From assembly GCA_963556695.1 (NCBI GenBank), contig CAUWAG010000008.1, positions 868,001 to 932,000 of the forward strand: a DNA stretch of 64,000 bases, in the 5' to 3' direction. Of this stretch, positions 45,648 to 58,445 are shown piece by piece; within the stretch, counting starts at the first letter, position 1, and every line of letters starts with the position of its first letter. The DNA is from Anthostomella pinea. Taxonomy: Eukaryota > Ascomycota > Sordariomycetes > Xylariales > Xylariaceae. The position numbers and the translations under genes were made by a program. The notes beneath the pieces are model-generated. The model was not told the origin of the DNA and made no database searches. It saw only the letters and a list, made by a program, of their open reading frames with translations.

Positions 45648-48451
45648 TTGGAATGGAGAATGGCAGAGTCGGTCCACCAGAGTCCGGCGTTAACGGTTAG
45701 CGCTCCTAGTGCAGTGACCTCAGGAAGTTTTCGGCGTTCCAGTTGGTTCCCACGCCACTAATCGCATTACCTAAGGTAAGGCAGCCCTCAACGCCTTTGG
45801 TCGGTAGCGTGTAAAAAGGCAAAGGCACCAGCCGATGCGCCGCCTTTCCGCGAAGTCGGTAGTAGCTGGATCCTTGCAACAAGTTCCCTCACAACCTGCA
45901 GGTATGTAGCAAAGCGACCAGGCCAACAGCAAAGAGCAGTCCAGCAAGTAAGTGTATGTTCAACGCCAAAGACAGCTTGAGACTGTTGATGTCCAAGACT
46001 ACTTCCTGCAAGACGGGAAGAAAGTGCAGGATGCGTGATGCAGATGCACAACGAACGATGCAGAGGTCGGAAGAATCCCCGGGGTGTAGGGTAGCCTCCT
46101 CTGTTGTTGGTGGTGCTGCTACCCCGTCACGGATATATCAACCCGTGAGACTGAGACAGGTGCACCAGCTGCTTTTATCTCCCTCGTTCCGTTTGGTGAT
46201 GGTGGTGGGATGACAAGACAGCCTTGTTTTACTGTCGTTTCCCACGTAAGCCTTCGGCCAGGCAGCTTCGATGCGATCGCGGATTCGAGTGGTCCAGTCG
46301 GGTGCAGTCTAGAGGTAGCCCAGGTCAGTTTGGCTTGTTCCCCTTCGCTAGTTGCGTTTTGGCGGGTGAGTCTGATTCAGGCACGGGGCCGGAGGTGAAC
46401 AGGACTGGTGTGAGTAGTCCAACGGGCACCGGGTGGCCTAGTAGACTCGAACCAGGACTGACGTTGTAGGTTCGAAGATGCAGAGATGGGACGAGGTTTG
46501 CGACTTACAATGCGTTGGGCTTCAGTCCAGGATGGGTGATGATGGGAAGAGAGAGCAACGATTTATCAGCCTGCCCAGAAGAGCACAGAACCAAACAGTA
46601 AAGCAATGCACTGCACTGCACAACAATTGCACAGCCAAACACAGCCAGTATATGCACAAAGGCAGAATGTGGTATGCTGTTGTGTACAGTATGTCTGTCC
46701 AGATGGAAATCGTCAGGCTGGGAGGCGGAGATTGGGACGGGAAATTTTTGTGAAATTTGGAGCACCCAGGCAACACCAGGTTCCGTCTACCTCCGCAACA
46801 AACGCAAACAGAAACGACTCCGCGGCAGCGAGCACAACTAAGCGGAAGACTCGACGAGTGGCAGGGCAGTATGGGAGTACCGTATACCTCTCGGAACTCC
46901 CCCGTCAGGGGCCCCCACACCGAATGACGACTGTCCAATATCCAGTGGTTGAAGGCTTCGTCAACCAATAGCCAAAGCAGAAACACTGTCTTGTTTACAT
47001 CCCTCTGCATCTGCAGCACAGGCGGTTGCCTCTGAGTGGCCATATCTAGCTGTAACCCATCGTGAGGTCGCATCGACGAAGCCCGATCCAGTCGTTTTCC
47101 GAGAAAACAGAGAGGCTGAATGACTCGATGCGCTGGTCGAGGTTGCGATGCATATCTCCATCCCTCCATACTGCTCTAGCAACCGTTGAACGGCTCAATT
47201 CCATCAATGTGGTATCACAAATAACGGTTAAGTACCCGAGATGACTCGACAGGGGAACCCAAGCGGGCGCCAGGGGAGCGGGGGGCATCTCGAGGGCTTG
47301 CCGCCAAGTTGCAAGGGCCGCGAGCCTGCGAGATTCGTTCCGAGAGCGGCAGCGCCATCCTGTCAGAGGCTGTCACATCCTGCAGCCTCTTGGACCCCAG
47401 TTCTGCCCCTCAGCCCCTGTCAAGCCGACCTCTTTGATAGAACGCGATTCTCGAAGCTTCTGTGGGCTGGAATAATGTCGAAGATGACGCCCAGACCAAG
47501 GGAATGAGCGCAGAAGCGAGCGATGACTCGATGAGACTCGAACTGTTGCCAAGAAGGGAGTGTTACCGGTCCATTGTCCCACAGTGGATAATACTGGGGA
47601 GCCACGAGAGAAACCTGCGCACGGCAGCCTCACCAATGTCGCGATAGATGCAAGACATGTCAAGCGATGGATATGTCAGACTTGATTAAATAAGGTTGTC
47701 GTGGCTCAAAGGCTCCGAGCAGTCGGATACTTCAGGCGCCATATCTTATTTCGGCTGGGACATTGAATTTTAGGTTTATGAAGTTAGGACCGGCCCTACG
47801 GTGCTCTATGTTACTTACAATGCAACTTGTGCAGGTCACATAAGATGTCATGGCAACCGTAAATTCGCCTTCCGGCACTGAACCGTGATACATACCGTAT
47901 GGGATATGTTGCAGCGCAAGGTCGATTTCCAGAAACTAGATAGGTAGTAAAGATGCCTCTTGGAAATATCATGTGCCGCCTTATTAAATACCGTGGAGGC
48001 AGCCCTCCAAACGTGCGAGCCGACCTCTCTGGTTGCTTAACCTTAGGGAGCAAAATAGGCTGAGACGGTGATTGAGATCTAATAATCCACGCCGGTTGCG
48101 TGGTCGTGCATCTAGACATGAAGAGCTTCGATATGTATCGTCCAACAACACTAAAGAGTCTCACGTAAATACATCGCTCATAGCTTCATTCATGCTGGAC
48201 TCATCGCGGTTGAGGGATCAGAAGCTGGGCGCTGCATTCAAGACCCTACCCATGCTTTAAAGACTCCATGCTTTATAAAGGTTTACATCGTCCAAGTCCA
48301 ATGCCACGCGAAGAACTCCTTGTACCAATGCCTAACCCAAAGCCGAATGCAGATATACCAGTTCATCCATCCATACCTCTTACACAAACCGCAGCGCAGC
48401 GCAACAGCTGCGTCCACACCCATGACCAATAAATAGACAAAACAACAATAT
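45648..48451. other. Long intergenic region, no gene recognised
   Basis: 2.8 kb between the DnaJ start and the stop of the EF-hand gene. Several open frames of 60-215 codons exist (the longest 46522-47169, minus) but show no domain, signal peptide or believable splice pattern, and they overlap one another on both strands. An unrecognised gene or noncoding transcript remains possible. Confidence 0.45.
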
Positions 48452-49420
48452 TCAATCCTCGGAGGTCTCATGCGAGCTCGGCTCCGAAGCCCCGTTCCCG
48501 CCCACAATCGACGTGACGAAATCCTGATACCGGAACACCTCGCCGCGCTTGCCCAGCCCGCCATTGGCCATGCTCTTGCTGAAGGCGCGGCGGCCGCTGA
48601 AACCGGCCACGATCTTGTCGACCTCGGCGGCCGTCAGCGCGCGCTCGCCGGGTTCCGGCGCCGTGTGCAGCAGCGCGTCGCGCAGCTCCGCCAGGTCCAC
48701 CTGCCCGCTGTCGTCGTCGTCGAAGGCCGAGAAGGCCGAGAGCAGCTCCGCGCTCGGCGACATGGCCGCCAGCGTCGTGGCGATCGAGTTCAGGAACACC
48801 GCTAGTGTCATTGTCTGCGGGCCGGCTGGCGGGAAGAACTGGGATACGTCGGATGCGCTCGCGGGGAGGCCTGTGGTTTGGTGGCATATGGTAAGCACTG
48901 TCCTTCCTGCTATTTTTGTGTGTTTCATGTTGGGAGGTAGGCAGTATGTCGAGGAAGAGTGGGATCACGTACCAAGCTGTGTGAGCATCTCCGCCACGTC
49001 CTCTCTATTGACGACCCCGTCGCTGCCCCTATCGAGGATCTGGAACCCGTCCCTGAGCACCCGCACCTGCGCCGGTTGTAGCTGCGTGAGCGCATTTCCA
49101 TGTCCGATCGTCTGCTGCTGCTGCGGCGGCGTTGGCAGCGCGCGTGCCGTCGTCATGTGTACCGGGGAGCCGAGAGTCTGCGAGGGCAGCACGATATCTG
49201 CTTGGCTGTGCTTGCGTGCCGTCCAACTCTCCGAGCCCCCCGTCGACGTAGAATTGCTCGCGAATCGAGAGGGCGTCTGCAGGCTGCCGACTTTCGTGGG
49301 CGAGGGCGTCGGGCTGCTCTGGCGGAGCGCGGTCGGTGACGAGGGGGACTCTGGTCGGCGGAAGGGAGAGCTTCGAGGAGACCCGTAGCCCAGAGGAGAC
49401 GGCTTATATCCCGCTGGCAT
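48452..49420 (-). CDS. EF-hand protein, myosin regulatory light chain-like
   Basis: Exons 49420-48973 and 48870-48452, intron 102 nt, 288 residues from MPAGYKPSP. The N-terminal 110 residues are disordered and Ser/Pro/Thr rich (GSPRSSPFRRPESPSSPT). The calmodulin-like core starts near residue 115: QVRVLRDGFQILDRGSDGVV (helix and first loop, where DRGSDG resembles the light-chain DxDxDG loop), VNREDVAEMLTQLGLPASAS across the splice, a degenerate second hand, then a third with FDDDDSGQVDLAELRDAL and a C-terminal degenerate hand (YQDFVTSIVG). Length, long N-extension and the single early canonical loop resemble fungal myosin II regulatory light chains, but a generic calmodulin-like protein is possible. 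The start may lie upstream: ATG then GTGAGT at about 49528 with TTTGCAG just before GCCATG would add two residues. Confidence 0.75.
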
Positions 49421-50711
49421 GGCCTGCAAACTCGAAACATTTAGTCTGTTGGTCATAGTAGGCGACGAGTCCGGCTTGGGAACTCGGCTGTCTGGTGCGT
49501 TGGGGTACTCACCATTGTTGCGATTGCCTTTCGCTTTCTTGTCGCAGTCCAAGGTAAACAAACAGAGAGGCAGGCGATTAGAGCGTGAGTTTGCGCAGAG
49601 GCGTTTCAATTGAATAGGGTATGGCGATCTGTCTTTCGAGGTACGCAATATACTGGTGATCACGCGTTTGCAAGGCGGGTTTGATGTTGAGAATGTCACC
49701 CTTGCAGGCTTGCAGCTCGCGGTTCTTGGGCTGCTTGGTAGGCCAGCACAAGTGCCATGTGAAGGTGGAACTCCACAATGCGCGCTGGGTCTCCACAGCA
49801 ACCAGCCTACCCCCCTTTTAACGTCTAACACGCCTTAAACGACATGCAGACTTATCAACTGCGTTGACTGTCAGAGAGTCGGAATTTTCGAATTGCTCGA
49901 TAATCTCCATTATCTACTATGCTCTGCGAGCCTAGTTTCCAAACAATAAACTAAGATCTTCTCTGATACTATCAAGTTACATAAAGGTTCTCTTCTGCCC
50001 CGAGCCCGGGAACCCCACGTCTCCTATTCTCATTAGATGACGTCGTGTTTTACAAATACTATAGCCCAAGCCCGTGTCAGCCCTCAGTTCGGCCGCTCTA
50101 CCCTCGTGGTAAGCGCAACTCTAAGGTAGCAAGGGCGCCGACCACGTGGAGGGTAAGGCAATGGGGTAATACATACGCAAGCTTCATTCGCAGAGTGGTA
50201 TTCCAAAAGAAGCGGAACAACATGAAGAGTCAGCAGGTAAGATGGAACATAGGCTAAGTGCATGCTCATGCCATATGATACGTGTAGCCTTCGCTGTGGT
50301 GTCTGAGCGCTTGCCTGGTCGGCTACGAAGGTCGTGCTCATGGTTGGGGGTGGCTTCTCATAGGTATAGAACCAAATAAACACATCCAGCCACCCGTTCG
50401 CTGACCTGCCCCTTGAATCCTGGTTGTCCTCCATCAACGCCGCGGGCTCCATCCGAATACTTCACTCATCAGCTCTCTTGTGCTCCAGAAAATGGATGCT
50501 GTAGGCGGGATCACGTGCGCATCGCTGAGTAAGTGAACTTCTGTGTAGATCAGACGGAACCGAGGCTCATGAGCTCCCCGCCCAAGGACCTTGTCGGCTA
50601 CCTCATGTAGCCGCATCATGCACATTCTCACGTAGGACTGTACGAGTAAAAGTCAGCAGCTTTATTCTTCATCCCGAACACGTCGCGCCACTCTCAGTAC
50701 TACTAGCAACC
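49421..50711. other. Divergent intergenic region (EF-hand / SDR)
   Basis: 1.3 kb between the two starts. Contains promoters and possibly the 5' exon of the EF-hand gene near 49520. No other gene recognised. Confidence 0.5.
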
Positions 50712-51726
50712 ATGGCAAGCAAGCGTGTGGAGCAGATTGCGGCACACCTAAACTTCCCCAAAGGCATGCTCAATGGCCAAGTCGCCATTGTGACAGGTTC
50801 TGGCCAAGGTATTGGTGCGGAATGCGCGAGATTGTTTGCCAAAGAGGGTGCAGCAGTGGCCATATCCGACATTGATGCTGGTGAGCCAGCACCTACTACT
50901 TGCACCGCCATGGGCCATGGCTCCCGCTAACACAGGGTACGCCCACCAGGCAAGGCGAAGCAAGTCGCTGATGAGATAAACTCGGCTGGCGGCAAGGCCA
51001 TCGCGGTGCCAGGCGACATGCTAGATGACAAGTACTTGGCGGACTTGGTGAAGAAGACTGCAGAGTTCGGTAATGGCAAGATCCACATCATTGTGAACAA
51101 CGCTGGCTACACATGGGACGGTGTAATCCACAAGGTGAGCACGAAGGCTACCAGTGTCTAACTTATAACCCACCGAACGGCATCTGATGGATGCCGCTGT
51201 GCAGACAACGGACAAGCAATGGGACACTATCATTGCCCTCCACGCCACTCAGCCCTTCAAACTCGTCCGATCTGCCGCACCTTACTTTCGTGTGAAGGAT
51301 GGCGAGCCTCGATGCATTGTCAACATCTCCTCTACATCTGGTCTACACGGCAACGCAGGCCAAGCAAACTACGCTCTGGCGAAAGCGGGAGTTACTGGCC
51401 TCACCAAGACCATTGCAAAGGAGTGGGGTCCAGCCTTCGGCGTACGGGCCAACACTGTAGCGTTCGGACACATCATGACCCGCCTCACGGCTGCAAAGGA
51501 GGAGGGCGCGTTCGTAACGACACCGGATGGGGAGAAGGTTGCGTTGGGGATACCGGGTGCACAGAAGGCTGCTCGGGAAGCAGGTGCGACAGCATTTGCG
51601 GATATCCCACTAGGCAGGCCTGGTACGGCTACCGAAGCTGCCGGCGCTGTGCTCGCTGTCGTGAGCCCACTGTTCAACTATGTGAGTGGACACACCTTGA
51701 GCGTGACTGGAGGAAGGAACATGTAG
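50712..51726 (+). CDS. Short-chain dehydrogenase/reductase (FabG-like)
   Basis: NAD(P)-dependent oxidoreductase of the classical SDR type. Exons 50712-50880, 50950-51134 and 51205-51726 give 291 residues. Cofactor motif TGSGQGIG at residues 28-35, DI near 53, NNAG at 106-109, catalytic Ser at 160/161 in NISSTSG, and YALAK with Tyr174 and Lys178. The C-terminus has VSPLFNYVSGHTLSVTGGRN, the usual end of 3-oxoacyl-ACP reductase-like members. An insertion of roughly 30 residues (AAKEEGAFVTTPDGEKV...) follows the post-catalytic TVAFGHIMT segment and makes the protein longer than the usual 250. Substrate is unknown; fungal relatives are often annotated as 3-oxoacyl-ACP reductases. Confidence 0.92.
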
Positions 51727-54441
51727 GAAAACGTATAAGCTGCAGTAGCCATACGTCGGAAGTCTGCGAGGTGAACTTTGTGCCAGCGGACTTGGCCAGA
51801 GAAATCGTGGCCGAGGACCGGTATAGCGTCCGGATTCTGAACATATGAGAGGCGAAGACCTCCAATCAAACGAAGTTGAAGCAAGTCTTGCGATACGTTG
51901 CCCGACCAATGAGGCCTGAAGGTAGTCCAGAGCTGAAAGCGCTCTATTTCATGGGACCGGAGGATGCGGCGAGATCGGTCATCTCTCGGCAGCAGAGGTT
52001 AGAGGGCTCGCAGCCACTGGGCATCAACTTCGGAACGCACATCTTCTTCGCCGCATGGATTTTGCTCAGTATACCGTTCGGTAATGAACTATGCCGTTCA
52101 CGAACATCAACAGGTATTAGTTCGAGGACCCCTAGAACTTCGAGGTATCGTAGCGGACTCTGGACATGCATGGTGAATGACGGGTTCTGGAGTCGAATCC
52201 AAAATTAGTCTTCAATCATTGCGCCACCTCGTGCACGGGGGAAGGCTCGTCTCAAGAACTTCTGGGAAGAAAGGCTGACAGACTTGTACGGGGAAAGTAG
52301 TCTTATTGATGAGTTGTTCCAGCGCTCCGCTTAGACAGCTTTCCAACACAGTGGACTTGCTCTGGGTGGCGAGTGTCATCCATTATGCAACAGCAACAGT
52401 AAGTAACTTGGATGACTCACCATACAAGAAGCGCCTCAATGCTAAGCAATATGCGTGTATACATGAATATCAGAAACCCAGGGCCTGGTGCCTACCTGAC
52501 CGGACAGTCGATACTGGTTTTCACATATCCATTTCGGACTGATCACATCATATCGGTAGAAGGTAGATATCAAGAGCCCCTGGTTCCTTGCTCTTTTAGC
52601 ATCTCGCGCTACGACGCCTTCCTCGCCTCAAGACTTGGCTTCTTGAACTGTGTATTCTAGATGCAAGAAGTCCCCCAATGAGCTGTAAGCTTCCCCTATG
52701 CGTATCTTCATCTAAGTTATAATATCCAGCCCCACAGTCGTGCAAACCCTCATCGGGATGGGCGTATCCCAATCTCGATCTTTACTTGTATTGTCTTCGA
52801 CTTGAGTATCCCACTCATCGGACAACTGAACAAACCTTCGTCTGAGGTAGCACTCGGCACAGCAAATAGCTTCTGCCTCAACAGAGCTGTTGTGATGTAT
52901 CTCGCAAGCCACAATATCCTGGATAGTCAGTCAGTCAGCCAGTTTCAGACGAGAATTGAAACCCTTAGGTCGCATATCACTTGAAGCAGTCTGGGCATAT
53001 CAGTCATTCCAATGGATGGCTTCAGCTGTTGCTTACAAACAGAAGTCTGAGACTCAGGTGAATCCTTCATCGAGGGACTCAGTCAAAGCATGATTGCTGG
53101 TTGCTATCTGAATAGCTGATGACATCCCCTCTGAAATAGTCACTGGACAACCTGGGTGGGACAATGTAAGCTCTCGTCGACGATGACCGGATGACTTCAG
53201 CCTGCGTTCTCTTTGTCATCACATGCTAAAGAGAGACATGAGATGAAGGGCTCCCCATTTGTAATGCGGCAGATGAAACCTGGTGCAATATATATTCAGC
53301 TTGGATCTTGATTTCTGACCGTCTGCGCGCAAGAACCGGGCATGATGAAGCTGTGGAATTACCCAGACAGGAAACTTGATTGAGATGGAGGCGCTGCGAA
53401 CGTTGGACGAGCTGCACGGGACAACTGGTAATCCTTGCCATGACACGCCCCAAGCGATTGTGGCTTGCGTTGTGCGGCCAAGGCAGCGGCCCAAACAAGC
53501 CCGTAAGATGGATGTTCCCAGATCCGAAAAGGAGTGGACGGGGCGGGACCTGATGATGAGCCCCTGAGATTCCAACCACAGCTGACCTGGCGTGCCTGGG
53601 CTGCTGGGCTTCTGGGCACATACATTTTGGGAGGAGCCGGCAGTTTTTAGGGGGTGTGTCAGGACGGAAAAGGCGCTAAGCAGGAGGCAGGGGTCCTCTC
53701 CTGGCCCGGCACCCCCTGGCCGGCCAGCCTTGATGGTTCTGATGGTGCAATCCCGTTGAACTTGATCTTCGCCAACTGATTGAATTTAGTAATAATTTAC
53801 CCCTTGCCCCCCCTTGCCCCGACGGCCGACCCCACGCGGGAGAGGAGAGACTCAGAGCGGAAGTGCCCTGCAGATCGTCAACCTTAACACCACCCCTTAT
53901 CAACTTCTAACTTCTATCAGATGACAGCCGGCGCAATCATGGCAACACGGATGGCAATGTAGCAGATCGTCTCTCGGGCACGCATTGACTTTTGCTTCCG
54001 CTTCCCCTCACTGCCGCTACCAGATGATAGATCCAACGCCCGCAATACCTCTACGTCAATCGCGAATTCCAATGCCCTCGATCCTGCAATCCTCCACACA
54101 CGACACACGACATCCGCTGCTGCCATTGTGTAGCAAAGGGGCGCCCCTTCAGCCCTTGCGAACCGCATTGAAACAACCACCTTGTCCCATGTTCAGTGAC
54201 ACACTCGACACACCACCACATTGCAATCCCAATTGCTACGATACCGAATCAATTTGATGCCCTGTTGTAACGCATATCATCGTCAACGCCACGAGACTAC
54301 TTCGGTAAGCGATCATCGGTCACGCCAGGGGAAATCCGCTTTGGAAGGGATCTGCAGTCGAACCCGCAGAAGGCGGACAGGTGGACCGCGGCAGCCCGTC
54401 AGCCAGTACAAGACCAGACCAACACCACCAACTGATCGGTC
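51727..54441. other. Long intergenic region, no gene recognised
   Basis: 2.7 kb between the SDR stop and the AFI1-like start. Short frames only. The last 500 bases are C/T and C/A rich with a C-rich tract near 53805-53820, consistent with a fungal promoter and leader. Confidence 0.5.
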
Positions 54442-57063
54442 ATGGCATCGACGCAGATGGCTTTCCCGTATCTCAGCCGGACGAATACGAACCAGTCGTA
54501 CTCCAATGGCGTTGGCGGAAACCCACGCGCATCTCTAACCTCGTTCCCCTCCTCCTCGCGCTCCAACTCGGAGATGTCGCACTCCTCGCGCCCACCGCCA
54601 TCTCCTCATCCTCCCATCACCGACCCCGATCGGACGTCGGATCCGAGCTCGCAGTCCAAGACATCGTCGCTAGGGAGTCAGACCGCCGCCTCGTCGTCCC
54701 AACATTCGTCCCTATCAGTGCCGCGGCGGAGCAACCCGAACGCACAATCACCAAGAAAGTTGCGCTCCCAATATCCTCGCCAGTCCACCGAGAACCATGT
54801 CGAGTACATATTGGTCGCGTCTTTCGACATCGACCGCGGCCCAGTTATGGAGCACCAGTACCCAGTCGCTATCACTGGGGACGAAAACATGTTGGCCGAA
54901 CTCATGTTACCGGATCAGGCACATGCGCGTACCCAAGATTGGACCATCTTCTTTCTGCACAAGGACAGTAGTCATGAGGAGGACGAAGAAGAGCAGAAAG
55001 AAAAGGCAGCAAGACGGAGGAGAAGGAAACGGAGGAGGGCCAGGGCGGCTGGAATGATACATGAGGACGATGATGCTACCGACGAAGACGACGATGATGA
55101 CGACGACGGGGAGGATGAGGAGGACGGAGATGGTGATGATAGTTCAGACGACGACGACGACTCCACTGCTTCGGAACCAGAAGGAGGGGAGGGCCCACCC
55201 TTGATATACGTGCTGAATCTGGTTTACACCAAACACGACAAAACCGTGAAGCGAGGCGCCGTGGTGAAGGCGATGGCTATATGTACTCGTCATCCCTTCT
55301 TGCACATTTACAAGGTTCGTCAGTAACGCCATGCATTTCGTCTGGATATACTGACTGTTCTAGCCACTCTTATTACTCGCGCTCGAGGAATACTTCAAGT
55401 CGCCAGTACCAGAGACGCTGGCGATGCTTTACGATGCTGTCAATAACATGGACCTCTCACTAATGCCAAAGCTAAGCACGCTTGAGAAGTATCTGTTGCA
55501 AGCCAGCGACAACAAGGATCTCTTCGTTGAGAAGTTTGAGCAAATGATCCAAAAGCGAATTGCTGAGGACAAAGCTGGCCAGGTCGGGGAGCCATTCGAT
55601 GCGAGCAAAAGCCCTCCAAAACCGCAAGGAATATCCCGGGCTGGCACCAAGGCTCACCTGGAAGGCCTATCAGCATATTCCGTGCCGCGAGATACGCACG
55701 AGTTCGAAAGCAGAGTCATGTATAAGGGCATTCCAATTCCAGTCAAAATTCCCACAGCAATCATGCCCGAGACGGTGGGGGATTTCTCACTGCTCAAGAT
55801 GATACAGAAGTTCTCGGAGCCGCATGCAAAGTCCATGCTGCCGTTCCCCATACATGCCCACCTGACCACAAATGGCCCGGGGACTCATCCCATAATGGTG
55901 CTTGCTAATGCGCTTCTGACTCAGAAGAGAGTCATCTTTCTGGGTCACAACATGCCATCAGGTGACGTAGCAGAGGCGGTACTCGCGGCCTGTGCTCTTG
56001 CATCTGGTGGTGTGTTGCGAGGGTTTACTCGCCATGCATTCCCATATACAGATCTTACCAAGATCGACGATCTCCTAAAGGTGCCTGGCTTTATCGCTGG
56101 AGTGACCAACCCCACGTTTGAAAATCACCCAGAATGGTGGGATCTGTTGTGTGATCTTCCCAGTGGGCGGATGAAGATCAGTAGCAAGATCGAAAACGCT
56201 CCCATCACGGAAAATCTGGTTTATTTCCAACAGCAAAACCCGTCATTTGCAAGTCTGCTGAGCGGTTCAACCAATACGACTGCGGATCTTACGGGGGATG
56301 TCGTTTTCATGAACGACATCCTCAGGAGCATAGCAGCAAGGCACGGCGAGCGAGTCATTCGAGCTAAGTGGCGAGACTGGGTCGTCAGGTTTACCAGAAT
56401 AGCCGCAGCTTTTGAGGAGAGCGTATATGGCGCCAGTGCATTACAAGCTGGAGGCGACGAGCTAGAGGCTACCACAGGTGGCCATGGCTATGTCTGGGCG
56501 GATGATGCTGCAAAGCAAAAGGAGCTCGCGGGCAATGTATGCCGGATCGAGGGCTGGAGAAACACACGGAGCTATTACAGCTTCATCCAGGTGAGGATTG
56601 TTGTTCAAATCTACATCATCCACGAGACTGATTTGTGCCGCAGGACCTTGCCCAACTGTACACCATCCGACCCCTGAAGGGTCTCGACCTGCATCATATG
56701 CACGACCGGCTCCGGACACAGCGGCTCAATCCACCCCAGAGCCGTGAGGTGTATCTTGCCTTCTCCAAATTCGTCCATTCCTACGACGAAATATGTCTAC
56801 TATTAACAGTGGCACCCGAGTCCCATGCCGGACTCTTCTACCTTGCGCTTGGGTTATTCCACAAAGACCGAGACGTGAGGATCAAGATCTCGGACCTTGT
56901 TGAACGTGTCAGTGAACACGAGGCCGGACAGCATTGGTGGAGGGGGCTGAGCCGGTATCAGAAACTCGCCTTCCACCGCATACGGCGGGAGGCAGAGGCG
57001 GAGATGAAGATGAAGCTGGAGAAAGAGGGTTATAGTCGCGACGTTGAGAAGCGGATCAGCTAG
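54442..57063 (+). CDS. Afi1/SPA-domain (DENN-like) polarity and vesicle-traffic protein
   Basis: Exons 54442-55314, 55364-56590 and 56644-57063 give 839 residues, all in phase 0. In budding yeast Afi1 binds the Arf3 GTPase and supports polarised growth. Visible order: disordered Ser/Pro-rich N-terminus (1-115); N-terminal Afi1 docking segment ([20 protein letters not shown], then [20 protein letters not shown]); a long Lys/Arg then Asp/Glu tract (roughly 175-250, with [17 protein letters not shown]); [40 protein letters not shown]; then the SPA region ([60 protein letters not shown]); and the C-terminal helical part ending [10 protein letters not shown]. The [13 protein letters not shown] stretch is typical of this DENN-related group. 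Confidence 0.9.
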
Positions 57064-57405
57064 ACGATGTTTTCCAAGAGGCATCGCAAGCGAGTTGATT
57101 TGTTTTCAATATTTCTTGGTACAAATATATCCAACCCTGTTATGTCATGTCACCCATATATTTGAATCACGAGACGATGCACAGACGTTTTTGTTTGAAC
57201 AGCAGCATATTAATATGCCATTCCAAGCCTCTATGACATGTTACAGCCTGGGCCTGATAATCAGTCATGATATGCCAACTTGCGTACATTGCTCTCCCTG
57301 CAGTAAACACCGCTTCATATCACTCGTTCTACCAAGTCGATATGGCTATACGCTTTCCACCTCGAACTGACTCCCTGCCGACACAACATGGACAATGGTA
57401 GCCCT
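57064..57405. other. Convergent intergenic region
   Basis: 342 bp between the AFI1-like stop and the S-formylglutathione hydrolase stop; both 3' ends must lie here. Nothing else seen. Confidence 0.6.
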
Positions 57406-58445
57406 TTAGAGCAAGTACTTGGCCGCATGGTCGACGTGGTCCTGAGCAAACGTCGAGATAAAGAAGTACGAGTGGTCGTAGTCCTACACCAACATGTGTC
57501 AGCCAGCATCCCCCAACCCACAAATGGCAGACAGCAGACAGACAGACAGATGAGCGGGTAGGAAGGAGCACAAAAGACAAGAGAAAGAAAAAGAAAAGAA
57601 GAGGTCCATCGAACTAAACTCACCTCTCGATAATTGACCTTCACCCCACCAACGCTCGCCTCCTGGACCGCCCTCTCGAAGTTCTCCGGCAGCAGCTGGC
57701 CCTGTTTATAGAAGTTATCCCCCGTGCCGACATCGACCAAAACCCTCAAGTCATCCTTCCCCTTCCAATCGCTCCCGCGCACCAACTCCGTCGCGTCGTG
57801 CTTCTTCCACGCCGCCTTGTCTTCCCCCAAGTACCCGCCGAACGCCTTCTCGCCCCAGGCGCACTGGCTCGGGTTACAGATCGGCGCCAGAGCGCTGGCG
57901 CTGCGGTAGAGTGTGGGGTGCTTGAGGTATAACGATAGGGCGCCGTGGCCGCCCATGCTGTGGCCTGTGATGCTGACGCGGGTCCTGTCCAACACATCCC
58001 CGAAGCCGCCGCTACCGGGTGCGAATAGCGCTTCTGGTAGTTCCTTCACGATGTAGCTCTCCATCTTATAGTTCTCACTCCACGGTTTTTGTGTTGCATC
58101 GACGTAGAACCCGGCGCCGGTGCCGAAGTCGTAGCTCTCGTCCTCGCCGGCGATGGAGGCGCCGCGCGGCGAGGTGTCCGGGTACACGATCGCGATGTTG
58201 TGGCGCGAGGCCGCGGCGTGGAAGAAGCCTTTTTCGGAGCAGTTGTCCGGCGTGCAGGTTAGGCCTGACAGGAAGATCAGGACAGGGACTTTTCTGGACG
58301 GGGAGGTGGACGAGGCGGAAGAGGCGACCGAGGGCGGCAGGTAGAGGTTCACGGCCATGGGCGTGCCGGTGCTGCTGGATTGGTGCGAGAGCTTGAGGAG
58401 CTTGCCGCCGAAGGTGGCGATTGTGGCTTTGGTTTCGAAGGCCAT
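57406..58445 (-). CDS. S-formylglutathione hydrolase (esterase D)
   Basis: Cytosolic serine hydrolase that splits S-formylglutathione to formate and glutathione, the second step of glutathione-dependent formaldehyde detoxification. Exons 58445-57624 and 57483-57406 give 299 residues, the usual length. Catalytic Ser163 in GHSMGGHG, Asp243 in VGTGDNFY, and His278 in DYDHSYFF, which is supplied by the short second exon. Other family marks: PVLIFLSGLTCTPDNCSEK (oxyanion region, with a conserved Cys), YPDTSPRG, GTGAGFYVDAT, and APICNPSQCAWGEKAFGGYL. The end DHVDHAAKYL is also conserved. The 140-nt intron is purine and pyrimidine rich and ends GTTGGTGTAG. Confidence 0.96.

Noticed and set aside
46522..47169. 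215-codon open frame on the minus strand
   Set aside because: No domain, no intron context, composition unlike proteins, and overlapped by equally long frames on the other strand.
52170..52260. Possible tRNA: GATTCGACTCC (B-box-like) and TGGCGCAATG (A-box-like) on the minus strand
   Set aside because: The D stem and acceptor stem do not pair and no sensible anticodon arm forms; the B-box-like stretch is nearly self-complementary, so the match is probably chance.
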